A stretch of DNA of 64,000 bases from Akkermansia biwaensis (GTDB lineage: Bacteria > Verrucomicrobiota > Verrucomicrobiia > Verrucomicrobiales > Akkermansiaceae): the NCBI RefSeq assembly GCF_026072915.1, contig NZ_AP025943.1, positions 1,488,001-1,552,000 on the forward strand, given 5' to 3'. How positions within the stretch are numbered: the first letter of the stretch is position 1; every line of letters begins with the position of its first letter. Shown here piece after piece: positions 11,141-20,301 of this stretch. The notes under the pieces are model-generated. The model searched no databases, had not been told where the DNA came from, and worked only from the letters and a program-made list of their open reading frames with translations. Both the position numbers and the translations under genes were made by a program.

Positions 11141-11644
11141 TTAAGCAGCGGGTTCTTCGCTGCCGCCGTTTTCCTTGTCCACATATGCCTGAATGACTCG
11201 GGCAAGAGCGGAACCGGCAGCATTGATGGTGCCAAGGAGCTTGGCCAGCAGCTGGTCGCGGGGAGGCAGGTCGCCGATGGCGCGGATCTGGTCGGCAGTG
11301 AGGACTGCCCCGTCCAGAATGGCTACCTTGTATTCGGCCTTCTTGGAAGCCTTGTTGAAGGTATTGATGGCTTTAGCGGCGCCAGCCACGTCGGATGCTC
11401 CGGTGATGAAGGCGGTCTGGCCGACGAGGTGTTCGCCGATGTCCGGCAGGCCGGCATCCGTCAGGGCCGTGCGCATGAAATTGTTCTTGGCCACGTGGCA
11501 CTGGGCGCCGGAGGCGGCCAGGGCGGAACGCAGATTGGTGAACTCGGGCACGGTGATCGCGGTGTAGTCCACAACGATCAGGAACGGAGAGGCGTTGACG
11601 CGGGCGGTCAGGTCGTCAATGATGATACGCTTGTCAGGATTCAT
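11141..11644 (-). CDS. rplJ: 50S ribosomal protein L10
   Basis: The 167-residue protein has the L10 pattern: NASPFLIVVDYTAITVPEFTNLR near the N-terminus, then HVAKNNFMRTAL, then PRDQLLAKLLGTINA. L10 anchors the L7/L12 stalk to 23S rRNA. It lies 21 bp downstream of rplA and 158 bp upstream of rplL. Confidence 0.97.
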   Translation of the reverse strand: MNPDKRIIIDDLTARVNASPFLIVVDYTAITVPEFTNLRSALAASGAQCHVAKNNFMRTALTDAGLPDIGEHLVGQTAFITGASDVAGAAKAINTFNKASKKAEYKVAILDGAVLTADQIRAIGDLPPRDQLLAKLLGTINAAGSALARVIQAYVDKENGGSEEPAA

Positions 11645-11665
11645 GATGTGCTAAATCGGTTCGGG

Positions 11666-12367
11666 TTACAGTTTGGCGATGGAAGCGGTGTCAACCGGGA
11701 GACCGGGGCACATGGCGCATGAAACGGTGACGGATTCCACATAGGCGCCCTTGGCGGAAGCCGGGCGTGCTTTGATGACGGAATCAACCAGAGCGGCGAT
11801 GTTTTCGCAGATGCTTTCGTTGGAGAAGGACAGCTTGCCTACAGCGGCGGAGATGTTGGCATTCTTGTCAACCTTGTAGTCGACGCGGCCTGCCTTCACT
11901 TCCTTCACGGCCTTGGCCGTGTCGTCCGTAACCGTACCGGTTTTCGGGTTGGGCATCAAGCCGCGCGGACCCAGTACACGGGCAACCTTGCGAACCTCCG
12001 TCATGGCGTCGGGGGTGGCAATGGCCGTGTCAAAGTCAACGAAACCGTCCTGGACCTTCTTGATGAGGTCTTCAAAACCCACGTATTCGGCTCCGGCTTC
12101 CTGGGCGGCCTTGGCGGCGTCGCCCTGGGCGAAGACGAGGACGCGGACGTTCTTGCCCGTGCCGTTGGGCAGGGAGACGCTTCCGCGGACCATCTGGTCG
12201 GATTTGCGGGGGTCCACGGTCAGGTGGAAGGAAACGGTGACAGTCGGGTCAAACTTCGGCGCCGGGAAGGACTTCATGGTTTCCACGGCTTCGGAGATGC
12301 TGTAGTTCTTGTTAGGAGTAACAAGCTTGGCTGCTTCTTGATATCGCTTGCTGCGTTTGGTAGACAT
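11666..12367 (-). CDS. rplA: 50S ribosomal protein L1
   Basis: The 233-residue protein shows the L1 signature region GPRGLMPNPKTGTVTDD together with KFDPTVTVSFHLTVDPRKSD and the terminal SVTVSCAMCPGLPVD. L1 binds the 23S rRNA stalk at the E site and often represses its own operon. It lies 50 bp downstream of rplK, in the usual L11-L1 pair. Confidence 0.98.
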   Translation of the reverse strand: MSTKRSKRYQEAAKLVTPNKNYSISEAVETMKSFPAPKFDPTVTVSFHLTVDPRKSDQMVRGSVSLPNGTGKNVRVLVFAQGDAAKAAQEAGAEYVGFEDLIKKVQDGFVDFDTAIATPDAMTEVRKVARVLGPRGLMPNPKTGTVTDDTAKAVKEVKAGRVDYKVDKNANISAAVGKLSFSNESICENIAALVDSVIKARPASAKGAYVESVTVSCAMCPGLPVDTASIAKL

Positions 12368-12417
12368 GTGTGTATTTGGCAGTGCGTTCGGATTGGTTAA
12401 TCCTCCTGCGGTGAGTG

Positions 12418-12846
12418 TTACATACCTTCAACTTCGATGCCCATCTGGCGTGCCTGTCCGGCAAGGATGCGGGCGGCGCTTTCGGGATCTTTCGTGTTGA
12501 GGTCAGGGAGTTTGGTGTTGACAACTTCCATCAGCTTGGCCTTGGAAAGGGTGGCAACCTTTTTCTTGTTCGGTTCGCCGGATCCGGAGGCAATGCCGGC
12601 GGCTTTCTTGAGAAGCACGCTGCCCGGGGGCTGCTTGGTGATGAAAGAGAATGACTTGTCCTTGTAAACCGTGATGACGGTCGGCAGGAGGTCGCCGGCC
12701 TGCTTTTGCGTGGCGGCGTTGAACTCCTTGCAGAATGCCATGATGTTTACACCGGCCTGACCAAGTGCCGGACCCACGGGCGGGGAGGGGTTAGCGGCTC
12801 CGGCGTTGATCTGGAGCTTGATGATTTTGGTTATTTCTTTTGCCAT
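12418..12846 (-). CDS. rplK: 50S ribosomal protein L11
   Basis: The 142-residue protein has the L11 hallmarks [20 protein letters not shown] and [16 protein letters not shown] at the N-terminus and the RNA-binding domain with [11 protein letters not shown]-like residues ([20 protein letters not shown]) at the C-terminus. It binds the GTPase-associated centre of 23S rRNA. It is preceded by nusG after 54 bp. Confidence 0.98.
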   Translation of the reverse strand: MAKEITKIIKLQINAGAANPSPPVGPALGQAGVNIMAFCKEFNAATQKQAGDLLPTVITVYKDKSFSFITKQPPGSVLLKKAAGIASGSGEPNKKKVATLSKAKLMEVVNTKLPDLNTKDPESAARILAGQARQMGIEVEGM

Positions 12847-12900
12847 GGTTTTGCTTTGTTAGCGGAGAAAATGAACGGCGGGAATGTTGCGGGAAAAGCT

Positions 12901-13470
12901 TCAGGCCTTTTCAACCTGCCAGTATTCCAGGTCCACCGGAGTGGCGCGGCCGAAGATGGAAACGCTGACACGCAGTTTGCCTTTTTCCGGATCGATTTCC
13001 TCGATGGTGCCTTCCTGGCTCTGGAACGGGCCTTCGCAGACGCGCACCGGGTCACCGACGGCGAATTCCACCTTGGGACGGGCCGCGACGGCTTCCGCGT
13101 CCAGCAGGGGCAGCAGGTCCTCCACTTCGCGCTTGCGCATGGGGAGGGGGGCGTTGCGGGAACCGGCAATGCTGATGACGCCGTCAATCTGCTGAATGAA
13201 GTACCAGAGGTCCTTGTTCAGGGAGCCGTCGGCTTCCAGCAGATACATGTTGGCGTAAACGTACCCGGGGAACAGCTTGCTGTGGCGTTCCGTCTTTTTG
13301 CCGTTGCGGACTTCGGAGATAAGTTCGGTGGGGACTTCCACCCGGTAGATGAAGTCGGAAAGTTCGGCGTCCTTGGCCTTGCGGATGATGCGGTCACGAA
13401 CGCTGTTTTCCTGTCCGGAGAGGACATGAAGCACGTACCATTGTTCGTGAGGCTCTGGGGTACTGGGCAT
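12901..13470 (-). CDS. nusG: Transcription termination/antitermination factor NusG
   Basis: The 189-residue protein has the NGN domain (EQWYVLHVLSGQENSVRDRI, then FPGYVYANMYL) and a C-terminal KOW domain (VGDPVRVCEGPFQSQEGTIE). NusG binds RNA polymerase and couples it to Rho or to the ribosome. I chose the ATG at 13470 (MPSTPEPHEQWYV); the longer in-frame start at 13587 reads through secE sequence with low-complexity residues. It follows secE with 28 bp between them. Confidence 0.97.
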   Translation of the reverse strand: MPSTPEPHEQWYVLHVLSGQENSVRDRIIRKAKDAELSDFIYRVEVPTELISEVRNGKKTERHSKLFPGYVYANMYLLEADGSLNKDLWYFIQQIDGVISIAGSRNAPLPMRKREVEDLLPLLDAEAVAARPKVEFAVGDPVRVCEGPFQSQEGTIEEIDPEKGKLRVSVSIFGRATPVDLEYWQVEKA

Positions 13471-13498
13471 GATCGGAAAAAGAAAGTAGGGGATAAAA

Positions 13499-13726
13499 CT
13501 AGACTGCCAACTTGATGAGGTAGTTGACCACGCTGTGGAGGAAGATGTCGAACGATGCGACAAACGCGCCAAGGAAGACCATGGCAATCAGGACGACAAG
13601 AGTGGAACCCCAGAGTTCGCGGAATTTTTTGAACCCTTTCACCTTGGGATCGCTTTCCCAGGGCCAGGTGGTCTTCTTAAGCTCGCCCTTAACTTCGGCG
13701 ATGAATTGAGAAATCTTGCGAAACAT
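13499..13726 (-). CDS. secE: Preprotein translocase subunit SecE
   Basis: The 75-residue protein has the short amphipathic N-terminus with EVKGELKKTTWP, followed by one membrane segment (STLVVLIAMVFLGAFVASFDI), the minimal single-span form of SecE. It clamps SecY in the Sec translocon. Its position between tRNA-Trp and nusG is the conserved bacterial arrangement. Confidence 0.96.
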   Translation of the reverse strand: MFRKISQFIAEVKGELKKTTWPWESDPKVKGFKKFRELWGSTLVVLIAMVFLGAFVASFDIFLHSVVNYLIKLAV

Positions 13727-13759
13727 GCTTCAAGGTGGGGTGATGTATTTGGAAAGAAG

Positions 13760-13835
13760 TGGCAGGTCAGGAGGGACTCGAACCCCCAACTTTCGGTTTT
13801 GGAGACCGACGCTCTACCGATTGAACTACTGACCT
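13760..13835 (-). tRNA. tRNA-Trp (anticodon CCA)
   Basis: The 7-bp acceptor stem is AGGTCAG (minus strand, from 13835) with CTGACCT. The T-loop GTTCGAG is present, and the anticodon loop reads CTCCAAA, giving CCA. The discriminator is G and the 3' CCA is encoded (13760-13762). It lies between tuf and secE, as in many bacteria. Confidence 0.97.
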
Positions 13836-13858
13836 GTTGGTTTTCTTCTTTCGTGGGA

Positions 13859-13893
13859 GAATGAGGGGACCCCGCGGGGAGGCCCCCTCATTC
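13859..13893 (-). terminator. Hairpin downstream of tuf
   Basis: GAATGAGGGG (13859-13868) pairs exactly with CCCCTCATTC (13884-13893) around a GC-rich loop. It sits between the tuf stop and tRNA-Trp. There is no strong T-run on the minus strand, so partial termination or processing are both possible. Confidence 0.5.
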
Positions 13894-13933
13894 AAACCGG
13901 ATGTGTAGATTCCTCTACTAGTCCAGAAGGGAC

Positions 13934-15118
<1,185 letters not shown>

Positions 15119-15162
15119 AATGATATGTTTAGGTTTGGGCTGCTATGGGTCTAGCTTGAAGA

Positions 15163-15237
<75 letters not shown>

Positions 15238-15348
15238 ATAGACTTCTTCCGCCTTTCGCCGCTCTAAGAGAGTTGTAACTCCGCCCAAACCTGCGGTTCT
15301 AGCGGATAGATAGCATCCTCCCGTGTTGCCTGACGAAAAGCGGTCGCT

Positions 15349-15377
15349 AGATTACGCTTTTAAATACCGGATGTCAA
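15349..15377 (-). promoter_or_regulatory. Sigma70-like promoter of the tRNA-Thr/tuf cluster
   Basis: On the minus strand a perfect -35 box TTGACA (complement of 15372-15377) is followed by a 17-bp spacer and a -10 box TAATCT (complement of 15349-15354). It lies about 110 bp upstream of tRNA-Thr and is the best candidate for the promoter driving the whole cluster. Confidence 0.7.
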
Positions 15378-15442
15378 TGAAAACGTGAACATTTTTTCGC
15401 CTGTATGCCGCAATAATGTGGCATGAGTTTCCAATATGCTGA

Positions 15443-16525
15443 TCAGGAATGCGTTGAATACTTGGATCTGTTCAGGTCTTCCGTCAGTTTCAGGTTGGGG
15501 TCAACGTCTTCATCCAGAGAATGGAAGAGACCCCGGCGCGCCTTGAGGCAGGCTACATAGGCAATCATGGCGGCATTGTCCGTCGTCAGGTCAAAATCCG
15601 GAAGGATAAGTTCCACGCCTTCGCGTGCGCAGATTTCCTGCAGGCGCGTGCGCAGCTCCCTGTTGCAGGAGACGCCTCCGGAAACGGAAAGGGTGCGGTG
15701 GCCGGAAAGGCGCAGGGCATACAGGGCCTTGCGGATCAGCACATCCGTAACCGCCCTCTGGAAAGAGGCGCAAAGGTCGCAGAGAGTTTGTTCCGCCAGG
15801 TCGTGGGGATTGCCGCTTTCCGTCAGCTTGGGCAGCTTGTAGAGAACGGCCGTTTTCAGGCCGGAAAAGGAAACGTTGGCCGTGGCTTCCTTTATCAGCG
15901 CGCGCGGGAAGGAAAAGGCCTCCGGATTTCCCCGGGCGGCCATGCGGTCTATTTCCGGGCCGCCGGGATAGGGCAGTCCGAGCATTTTGCCTACCTTGTC
16001 GAACGCTTCTCCGGCGGCATCGTCCAGAGAACGGCCCAGCAGGCGGTAGTCCCCCACTCCCCGGACGTCCACAAAAAGGGTGTGGCCGCCGGAAACGACC
16101 ATCCCCAAATGCGGCACGGGGCCTTTCGGCCGTTTGACAAAGGGGGAGAGAAGATGCCCTTCCAGATGATTGACGGAGACGAAAGGCTTGCCTGTTGCCA
16201 GCGCCAGGGCCTTGGCCGTGCTGTTGCCTACCAGCAGGGCGGCAACCAGGCCGGGGCCCGCGGTGGCTCCGAATACGTCAATGTCCGCCGGGGTGACGCC
16301 GGCTTCCCGGCACGCGGAGCGGATGACGCCGGGAAGGTCCGCGGAATGGTTGCGGGAGGCCAGTTCCGGAACCACTCCGCCATGCTGGCGGTGAATGGCG
16401 ATTTGGGAGGAAATGACGGAGGAGAGGATATCCGGCGCTTCTTCCTCCCCGGAAGAACGCAGCACGGCGACCGCCGTTTCATCGCAGGAGGATTCTATTC
16501 CCAGGACGGTGAGAGTATCCGGCAT
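15443..16525 (-). CDS. tsaD: tRNA threonylcarbamoyladenosine transferase TsaD
   Basis: The 360-residue protein transfers threonylcarbamoyl to A37 of ANN-reading tRNAs, acting with TsaB and TsaE. The N-terminus LGIESSCDETAVAV is the ASKHA-fold signature. The metal-binding motif NHLEGH is present (His about 120 and 124), followed by VSGGHT and, in the C-terminal half, SVSGGVSCNRELR and DNAAMIAYV. It is the last gene of the clp cluster, 22 bp after clpX, so it is probably cotranscribed. Confidence 0.97.
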   Translation of the reverse strand: MPDTLTVLGIESSCDETAVAVLRSSGEEEAPDILSSVISSQIAIHRQHGGVVPELASRNHSADLPGVIRSACREAGVTPADIDVFGATAGPGLVAALLVGNSTAKALALATGKPFVSVNHLEGHLLSPFVKRPKGPVPHLGMVVSGGHTLFVDVRGVGDYRLLGRSLDDAAGEAFDKVGKMLGLPYPGGPEIDRMAARGNPEAFSFPRALIKEATANVSFSGLKTAVLYKLPKLTESGNPHDLAEQTLCDLCASFQRAVTDVLIRKALYALRLSGHRTLSVSGGVSCNRELRTRLQEICAREGVELILPDFDLTTDNAAMIAYVACLKARRGLFHSLDEDVDPNLKLTEDLNRSKYSTHS

Positions 16526-16547
16526 GGCTGGGGTGTGGGAAGCGGGA

Positions 16548-17918
16548 TCAGGACGCCTGCCGTATCTGGGCCGGTTCCTTGTCAGTGACTGTTTTCCTGG
16601 TAATGGTTACGGAATCCGCGTTTTTCATGCTGGGAACCTTGTACATGATGTCCAGCATGAGGTTCTCGAAGATGGCGCGCAGGGCCCGGGCTCCGGTGCC
16701 GCGCTCCATCGCTTCCGCAGCCATGGCTTTCAAGGCGTCCGGATGTACGTCCAGTTTGGCTCCGTACATGGCGAGCAGCTTGGAATACTGCTTGACCAGG
16801 GCGTTTTTCGGTTCCGTCAGCAGGCGGACCAGCTGGTTTTCGTCCAGCTTGGAAAGCGGGCAGAAAATGGGCAGGCGGCCCACCAGTTCCGGAATCATGC
16901 CGAAAGAGAAAAGGTCTTCCGGCATGGCCTGGGCGAGAATCTCCTCTTCCGAGTATTCCTTGCTGCCGCGCTGTTCCGTGATGGCTCCGAATCCCATCTG
17001 GCTGGCGCCGAGACGCTTGCGGATGATATCCTCCAGGCCGACGAAAGCCCCTCCCACGATGAAGAGGATTTTTTCCGTGTTGACGCGGATATACTCCTGC
17101 TGGGGGTGCTTGCGCCCACCGGTGGGGGGCACGTTGCAGATGGTCCCTTCAATGATCTTCAGCAGGGCCTGCTGCACGCCTTCCCCGGAAACGTCCCGCG
17201 TGACGGAAACGTTCTGGGTCTTGCGGCCGATCTTGTCGATTTCGTCCACGTAAATAATGCCCTGTTCCGCCTTGGCTACGTCAAAATTGGCTGCCTGGAG
17301 CAGGCGCAGGATGATATTTTCCACGTCTTCACCCACATAGCCGGCTTCCGTCAGCGTGGTGGCGTCCACAATGCAGAAAGGGACGTTCAGCATCTTCGCC
17401 AGAGTCTTTGCCAGCAGCGTCTTGCCGGAACCGGTGGGGCCGGCGAGCAGGATGTTGGACTTCTCGATTTCCACATCGTCCAGGGACTTGTCCTCCAGTG
17501 TTATGGAATTCTGGCGCAGGCGCATGTAGTGATTGTACACGGCTACGGAAAGCACCTTCTTGGCATGATCCTGGCCGATGACGTACTGGTTGAGCGTGGC
17601 GCACATTTCCTCCGGGGTGGGCAGGGGGCCTTCATAGGAGGCCGCCGGGGCGCCTGTCTCGCGCAGCATTTCCGTTGCTGCGGCCTTCCGGGCTTCCGCC
17701 TGGCACATGGCATAGGCGGAAGGCTCCATGTTCAGGATGCCGCGGATGAAACGGGTGGCAAGCGGAAGGCCGTTGTCCTTCACAATCATGTTGACGCAAA
17801 TCTCAACGCAATTGTTGCAGATGTAGAAATCTTCCGCGATTTGAATGAGCTTGTCCACCTTGTTCCCCGGCTTGCCGCAGCAGGAACAGGCTGGAATATT
17901 GGGGTTGGTACCGGACAT
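16548..17918 (-). CDS. clpX: ATP-dependent Clp protease ATP-binding subunit ClpX
   Basis: The 456-residue AAA+ unfoldase feeds substrates to ClpP. The N-terminal zinc-binding domain has CSCCGK (about 11-16) and CNNC (about 34-37). Walker A is GPTGSGKT, Walker B is [10 protein letters not shown], and an IGF-type loop (SQMGFGA) for ClpP docking is present. The protein is slightly longer than the usual 420 residues because of extra sequence around residues 70-100. It lies 37 bp after clpP. Confidence 0.98.
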   Translation of the reverse strand: MSGTNPNIPACSCCGKPGNKVDKLIQIAEDFYICNNCVEICVNMIVKDNGLPLATRFIRGILNMEPSAYAMCQAEARKAAATEMLRETGAPAASYEGPLPTPEEMCATLNQYVIGQDHAKKVLSVAVYNHYMRLRQNSITLEDKSLDDVEIEKSNILLAGPTGSGKTLLAKTLAKMLNVPFCIVDATTLTEAGYVGEDVENIILRLLQAANFDVAKAEQGIIYVDEIDKIGRKTQNVSVTRDVSGEGVQQALLKIIEGTICNVPPTGGRKHPQQEYIRVNTEKILFIVGGAFVGLEDIIRKRLGASQMGFGAITEQRGSKEYSEEEILAQAMPEDLFSFGMIPELVGRLPIFCPLSKLDENQLVRLLTEPKNALVKQYSKLLAMYGAKLDVHPDALKAMAAEAMERGTGARALRAIFENLMLDIMYKVPSMKNADSVTITRKTVTDKEPAQIRQAS

Positions 17919-17955
17919 AATCTGATATTGAGAGAGTAGGGGCAGCCGGCAGGAT

Positions 17956-18612
17956 TCAGGCCTTGCCTTTCTTCTTGTTTTCCTGTCCGTCCTCGTGATG
18001 GGTCAGCACCTTGTCCACCAGCCCATAGGCTGCGGCTTCTTCCGCGGTCATGTAATTATCGCGGTCGGCGTCTTTCTCAATTTGCTTTTCCGTCTTGCCG
18101 GTGTGCTTGGCCAGGATGCCGTTGAGGCGTTTTTTCAAGTTGAACATGAATCCGATGGTACGTTCCACGTCAGAAGCGGTTCCCTGGGCGCCGCCGGAAA
18201 CCTGGTGGATCATCACATGGGAATTCGGCAGGCAGAAGCGTTTGCCGGGCGTGCCGGCCGCCAGCAGGACGGAACCCATGGAAGCGGCGATGCCCAGGCA
18301 ATACGTATTCACGTCGCAGGAAACGAACTGCATCGTGTCGTAAATGGCCAGGCCCGCGGTGACGGAGCCGCCCGGGGAATTGATATACACGTGGATATCC
18401 TTCTTGGGATCGGCCATCTGGAGGAACAGAAGCTGGGCGATCACAGAATTCGCCACGTCGTCGTCAATGGCGGAGCCGATGAAAATGACGCGGTCCTTGA
18501 GAAGGCGGGAATAAATGTCAAAGGCGCGTTCTCCGCGGCCGTCCTGTTCCACCACCATGGGAACGTAATAGGACTTCACGGTTTCCGGGTTGGAAGAGTG
18601 GGGTTGAAACAT
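17956..18612 (-). CDS. clpP: ATP-dependent Clp protease proteolytic subunit
   Basis: The 218-residue serine peptidase has the catalytic Ser in GIAASMGS (about residue 111), the His in NSHVMIHQ (about 136) and an Asp in the [11 protein letters not shown] region. It forms the barrel that degrades proteins unfolded by ClpX. The C-terminal tail ([14 protein letters not shown]) is charged. It is followed by clpX. Confidence 0.98.
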   Translation of the reverse strand: MFQPHSSNPETVKSYYVPMVVEQDGRGERAFDIYSRLLKDRVIFIGSAIDDDVANSVIAQLLFLQMADPKKDIHVYINSPGGSVTAGLAIYDTMQFVSCDVNTYCLGIAASMGSVLLAAGTPGKRFCLPNSHVMIHQVSGGAQGTASDVERTIGFMFNLKKRLNGILAKHTGKTEKQIEKDADRDNYMTAEEAAAYGLVDKVLTHHEDGQENKKKGKA

Positions 18613-18674
18613 ATGATTGTTGCAGGTTCGATGTTTTATATTCGATATAGTTCCCCTTCTGGCGGATACAAAAC

Positions 18675-18705
18675 GGGGGAGTCGGGCATTCGCTCCAACT
18701 CCCCC
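18675..18705 (-). terminator. Terminator-like hairpin between tig and clpP
   Basis: GGGGGAGT (18675-18682) pairs with ACTCCCCC (18698-18705). On the minus strand it is followed by GTTTTG. It lies 28 bp after the tig stop and 63 bp before clpP, and may partly uncouple clpPX from tig. Confidence 0.6.
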
Positions 18706-18732
18706 TGGTAAGGTTTCTTGTGCAGAGGAGGG

Positions 18733-20043
18733 TTATTGCTCGTCTACGGTTACTTTGGCTTCTTTCGTCAGGAAGTCCAGAACCTTGGCTGTCAGCAGGC
18801 TCATTCTGATGCCGTGCACGCGGCCTTCCCGCTGGATTTCCCGGATATAAGCCTTGAGCGCCTTTTTCTGCTGGCGGGCCTGACGTGCCACTTCATTATA
18901 GAGTTCCATTTCCGTGACGGAGATCTTTTCCACCTGCGCCACTTCCTGGAGCATGAAGAAAACCTTCAGGTTGCGCCGGGCTTCGTTTCTGGCTTCCTCG
19001 CGGGCGTCTTCCACAAACTTGTCCATGTCGGCCGGGGGATTGCCGCTGTACATGGCCTGCTGGAGCTTCTGCTGGAGGATGCCGTACACTTCCCGTTCCA
19101 CGACGGCTTCCGGCAGGTTGAAATCAAGCATGTCGGCCAGCTTTTCCGTGATCTGGTCGGCTTTGGCTTCGTCGATCTGGAGGGTCTTGCGCTGGGCGAT
19201 ATTTTCCTTCACGGCGGCCTTGAGTTCTTCCAACGTCTTGCCGGGCAGCACCTTGGCGGCGAATTCGTCGTCAATGGCCGGGAGCTCCTTCTCGCGCACT
19301 TCCTTCACGGTGGTGTGGAAAACAAGATCCTTGCCGCGCAATTCCGCAATCGGGAAAGTATCCGGAATGACCACGGTGATATCCTTGCTGTTACCGGCCT
19401 TCAATCCTTCCAGGGCGGAGGCGAAGCCGGGCAGGAACTGGTCGTCTTCCACCTTCATCCACTGGTTTTCGCGGCCTTCCAGGAAGCCCACCGGCTTGCC
19501 GACGGCTTCCGCTACGGGCTTGTCTTCCAGCGTGGTCTTGAAATCGATAATCGCTACGTCGTCCATCTTGGCGGCACGGTCCACGGGAACAAATTCCGCA
19601 ATCTGTTCGGCCAGGGAGTTGAGGGATTCCTCCACGTCCGCTTCCGTTACTTCGGAGGAGGGAACCTTCACTTCAATTCCCTTGTACTCCGGCAATTCAA
19701 ATTCGGGCACCACGGTCATCGTGCTGGTGGCGGTGTAATTGCCCTGTTCGTCGATGGACTGTTCCGGCTTGCCGAAATTGAGAACTTTCAGCTTGGGGTT
19801 CTGTTCCAGAGCCGTGGAGCAGGCCGTTTCAAACAGGGTGTCGAGCAGCTCTTCCTCAATCTCCTTCTTGAAGCGCTTTTCAATAATGGACTTGGGAGTC
19901 TTGCCGGGGCGGAAGCCGGGCAGCTTGGCCTTGCCGGCGTAGGAATCCACAATGGAGGCGCGGCGCGCGGCCGTGGTTTCTGCGGGAATGGAAGCTTTCA
20001 GCGTGGCTGTGCAGTCCGGTTGAATATCAACGTTGATTTCCAT
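18733..20043 (-). CDS. tig: Trigger factor chaperone
   Basis: The 436-residue protein is the ribosome-bound chaperone and prolyl isomerase. The N-terminal ribosome-binding part contains the loop GFRPGKTPKSIIEKRF (about residues 44-59), equivalent to the GFRxGK signature. A FKBP-like domain follows (DVAIIDFKTTLED, then FLPGFASALEGLKAG), then the helical C-terminal arms. It is placed upstream of clpP and clpX, a common arrangement linking folding and degradation. Confidence 0.97.
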   Translation of the reverse strand: MEINVDIQPDCTATLKASIPAETTAARRASIVDSYAGKAKLPGFRPGKTPKSIIEKRFKKEIEEELLDTLFETACSTALEQNPKLKVLNFGKPEQSIDEQGNYTATSTMTVVPEFELPEYKGIEVKVPSSEVTEADVEESLNSLAEQIAEFVPVDRAAKMDDVAIIDFKTTLEDKPVAEAVGKPVGFLEGRENQWMKVEDDQFLPGFASALEGLKAGNSKDITVVIPDTFPIAELRGKDLVFHTTVKEVREKELPAIDDEFAAKVLPGKTLEELKAAVKENIAQRKTLQIDEAKADQITEKLADMLDFNLPEAVVEREVYGILQQKLQQAMYSGNPPADMDKFVEDAREEARNEARRNLKVFFMLQEVAQVEKISVTEMELYNEVARQARQQKKALKAYIREIQREGRVHGIRMSLLTAKVLDFLTKEAKVTVDEQ

Positions 20044-20125
20044 AAATAATACGGTCAGTGTTAGAATGAAAGTGGTTTATCCCGGCTTCCGGCATCAGGG
20101 CGGCGTCAGGACACGGGCGGCGGTA

Positions 20126-20154
20126 AATGTAATGAGAGGCTATCTTAAGTGCAA
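20126..20154 (-). promoter_or_regulatory. Sigma70-like promoter of tig
   Basis: On the minus strand, TTGCAC (complement of 20149-20154), a 17-bp spacer and TACATT (complement of 20126-20131) lie 83 bp upstream of tig. The boxes are good but not perfect. Confidence 0.5.
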
Positions 20155-20247
20155 GCTATTGCACAGGAATGACACAATTGCCATTTCGGCGCATGAGGGC
20201 GCAACAAGTAAAATGCGCGGCAACTGCGTTCTACGCGGAATGTCGTC

Positions 20248-20277
20248 TTGACTATGTACGGGGAAAAGTCCTTTATA
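20248..20277 (+). promoter_or_regulatory. Sigma70-like promoter of bamA
   Basis: TTGACT (20248-20253) and TTTATA (20272-20277) are separated by 18 bp and precede the chosen bamA start by 25 bp. This supports the start at 20302 rather than the in-frame codon at 20248, which would lie inside the promoter. Confidence 0.5.
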
Positions 20278-20301
20278 TCCCAAGTATTAAGTTCCGCTCT
20301 C